Shown here piece after piece: positions 6,836 to 7,192 of a stretch of 7,192 nucleotides of DNA. The stretch spans positions 1 to 7,192 of the forward strand of contig QHYF01000148.1 of the NCBI GenBank assembly GCA_003224075.1, given 5' to 3'. Each line of letters opens with the position of its first letter. Positions within the stretch are counted from its first letter, which is position 1. Source of the DNA: Acidobacteriota bacterium (GTDB lineage: Bacteria; Acidobacteriota; Terriglobia; Acidiferrales; UBA7541). A program made the translations under genes and the position numbers. The notes under the pieces were generated by a model. That model worked only from the letters and a program-made list of their open reading frames with translations. It was not told where the DNA came from and did not search any database.

Positions 6836-7045
6836 ATGCTGCAGCCGGGGCAACTCGTGCGGGTGAATCTGGCCGGCCTCCAAGCCGAAGGTGTCATGTT
6901 TCAAGCGGCGGTCACCGACGCTGTGGGCCACATCGTGAAACAAACCTCGGAGCAGCCGCCCAAGTACCTTGTGAAATTGCTCTTCTCCTTCCGTGGCGTA
7001 AGCGAAGTCGAAGTGCCCGCCGAGCGCATCCACGTGGACAAGTAA
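6836..7045 (+). CDS. Small protein of unknown function, 69 aa
   Basis: The gene runs from ATG 6836 to TAA 7043-7045, preceded by AAGGAG. The product starts MLQPGQLVRVNLAGLQAEG and ends with an alternating hydrophobic/charged stretch, SEVEVPAERIHVDK. Predicted strands (QLVRVNL, MFQAAVTDAVGHIV, YLVKLLFSF, SEVEVPAERI) and the PGQLVRV opening suggest a small all-beta, SH3-like barrel fold. This is an inference from composition, not a recognised family. It has no signal peptide, membrane segment or cysteine, so it is probably cytoplasmic. It stands alone, divergent from the propeller gene, with a GC-rich hairpin starting 1 base after its stop codon. Confidence 0.7.
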   Translation: MLQPGQLVRVNLAGLQAEGVMFQAAVTDAVGHIVKQTSEQPPKYLVKLLFSFRGVSEVEVPAERIHVDK

Positions 7046-7046
7046 T

Positions 7047-7076
7047 CCCCGGTGTGGTCCCTAGAATCGACCGGGG
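7047..7076 (+). terminator. Possible terminator hairpin after the 69-aa gene
   Basis: CCCCGGT (7047-7053) and ACCGGGG (7070-7076) form a perfect 7-bp stem with a 16-base loop, immediately after the stop codon. The place fits a terminator, but there is no T-run after the stem, so it would be an atypical one. Confidence 0.3.
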
Positions 7077-7150
7077 CGCGCTAGGAAGCAGGCGTACGGG
7101 TGTAGAGGCCTGAGGGTTAGAAGAACGGGCATCGCAAAACGAGAGCAAGG

Positions 7151-7166
7151 TGCCCATGCTTGGGCA
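7151..7166. repeat. Perfect hairpin TGCCCA-TGCT-TGGGCA
   Basis: A perfect 6-bp stem with a four-base loop lies in the gene-free end of the window. On the minus strand it reads GCCCAAGCATGGG, which is the same pair of arms as the palindrome at 6562-6591 without the middle. The function is unknown. Confidence 0.35.
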
Positions 7167-7192
7167 GAATTCTGCGGTTTGACGCTTTCTGA

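Noticed and set aside
6760..7113. Plus-strand frame of 117 codons overlapping the 69-residue gene
   Set aside because: Its start lacks a ribosome binding site and the product is low-complexity R/G/A/S-rich. The overlapping frame at 6836 has a strong site and balanced composition.

Overview
The window looks like chromosomal DNA of a GC-rich Gram-negative bacterium, most likely an Acidobacteriota member (Terriglobia/Koribacter-like) or a close relative. This is inferred from three things: a fused LptF-LptG permease, which implies a lipopolysaccharide outer membrane; a GH57 glucan enzyme with a C-terminal beta domain; and a membrane-anchored YVTN beta-propeller. No rRNA or other taxonomic marker is present, so the assignment is tentative. 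No tRNA, rRNA, CRISPR array, transposase or phage gene was seen.

Layout: (1) Positions 3-577, plus strand, hold the 3' end of a pyruvate phosphate dikinase gene. It is split into two reading frames by an apparent loss of about 90 nt. (2) Positions 662-2989, minus strand, encode a 775-residue protein that is a head-to-tail fusion of two complete LptF/LptG permease halves. (3) Only 56 bp separates this gene from the divergent plus-strand gene at 3046-5238, an intact 730-residue GH57 protein with recognisable nucleophile and acid/base residues. (4) Positions 5390-6512, minus strand, carry a YVTN-type beta-propeller with an N-terminal membrane anchor. It is split into two frames by an apparent 17-nt loss, measured against its own exact 42-residue blade spacing. 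(5) Positions 6513-6835 are a 323-bp non-coding divergent spacer with two small inverted repeats. (6) Positions 6836-7045, plus strand, encode a 69-residue unknown protein with a strong ribosome binding site. (7) Positions 7046-7192 hold no gene, only two small hairpins.

There is no single operon: neighbouring genes alternate in strand. The dikinase (pyruvate/PEP interconversion) and the GH57 enzyme (alpha-glucan processing) both belong to central carbohydrate metabolism. LptFG supplies the inner-membrane part of lipopolysaccharide export. The propeller is probably periplasmic and of unknown role.

Two things deserve attention. First, a 21-bp motif occurs three times, only in the two convergent intergenic spaces. 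Second, two genes carry frame-breaking losses while the two longest genes between them are intact. I did not find a convincing new multi-gene system.
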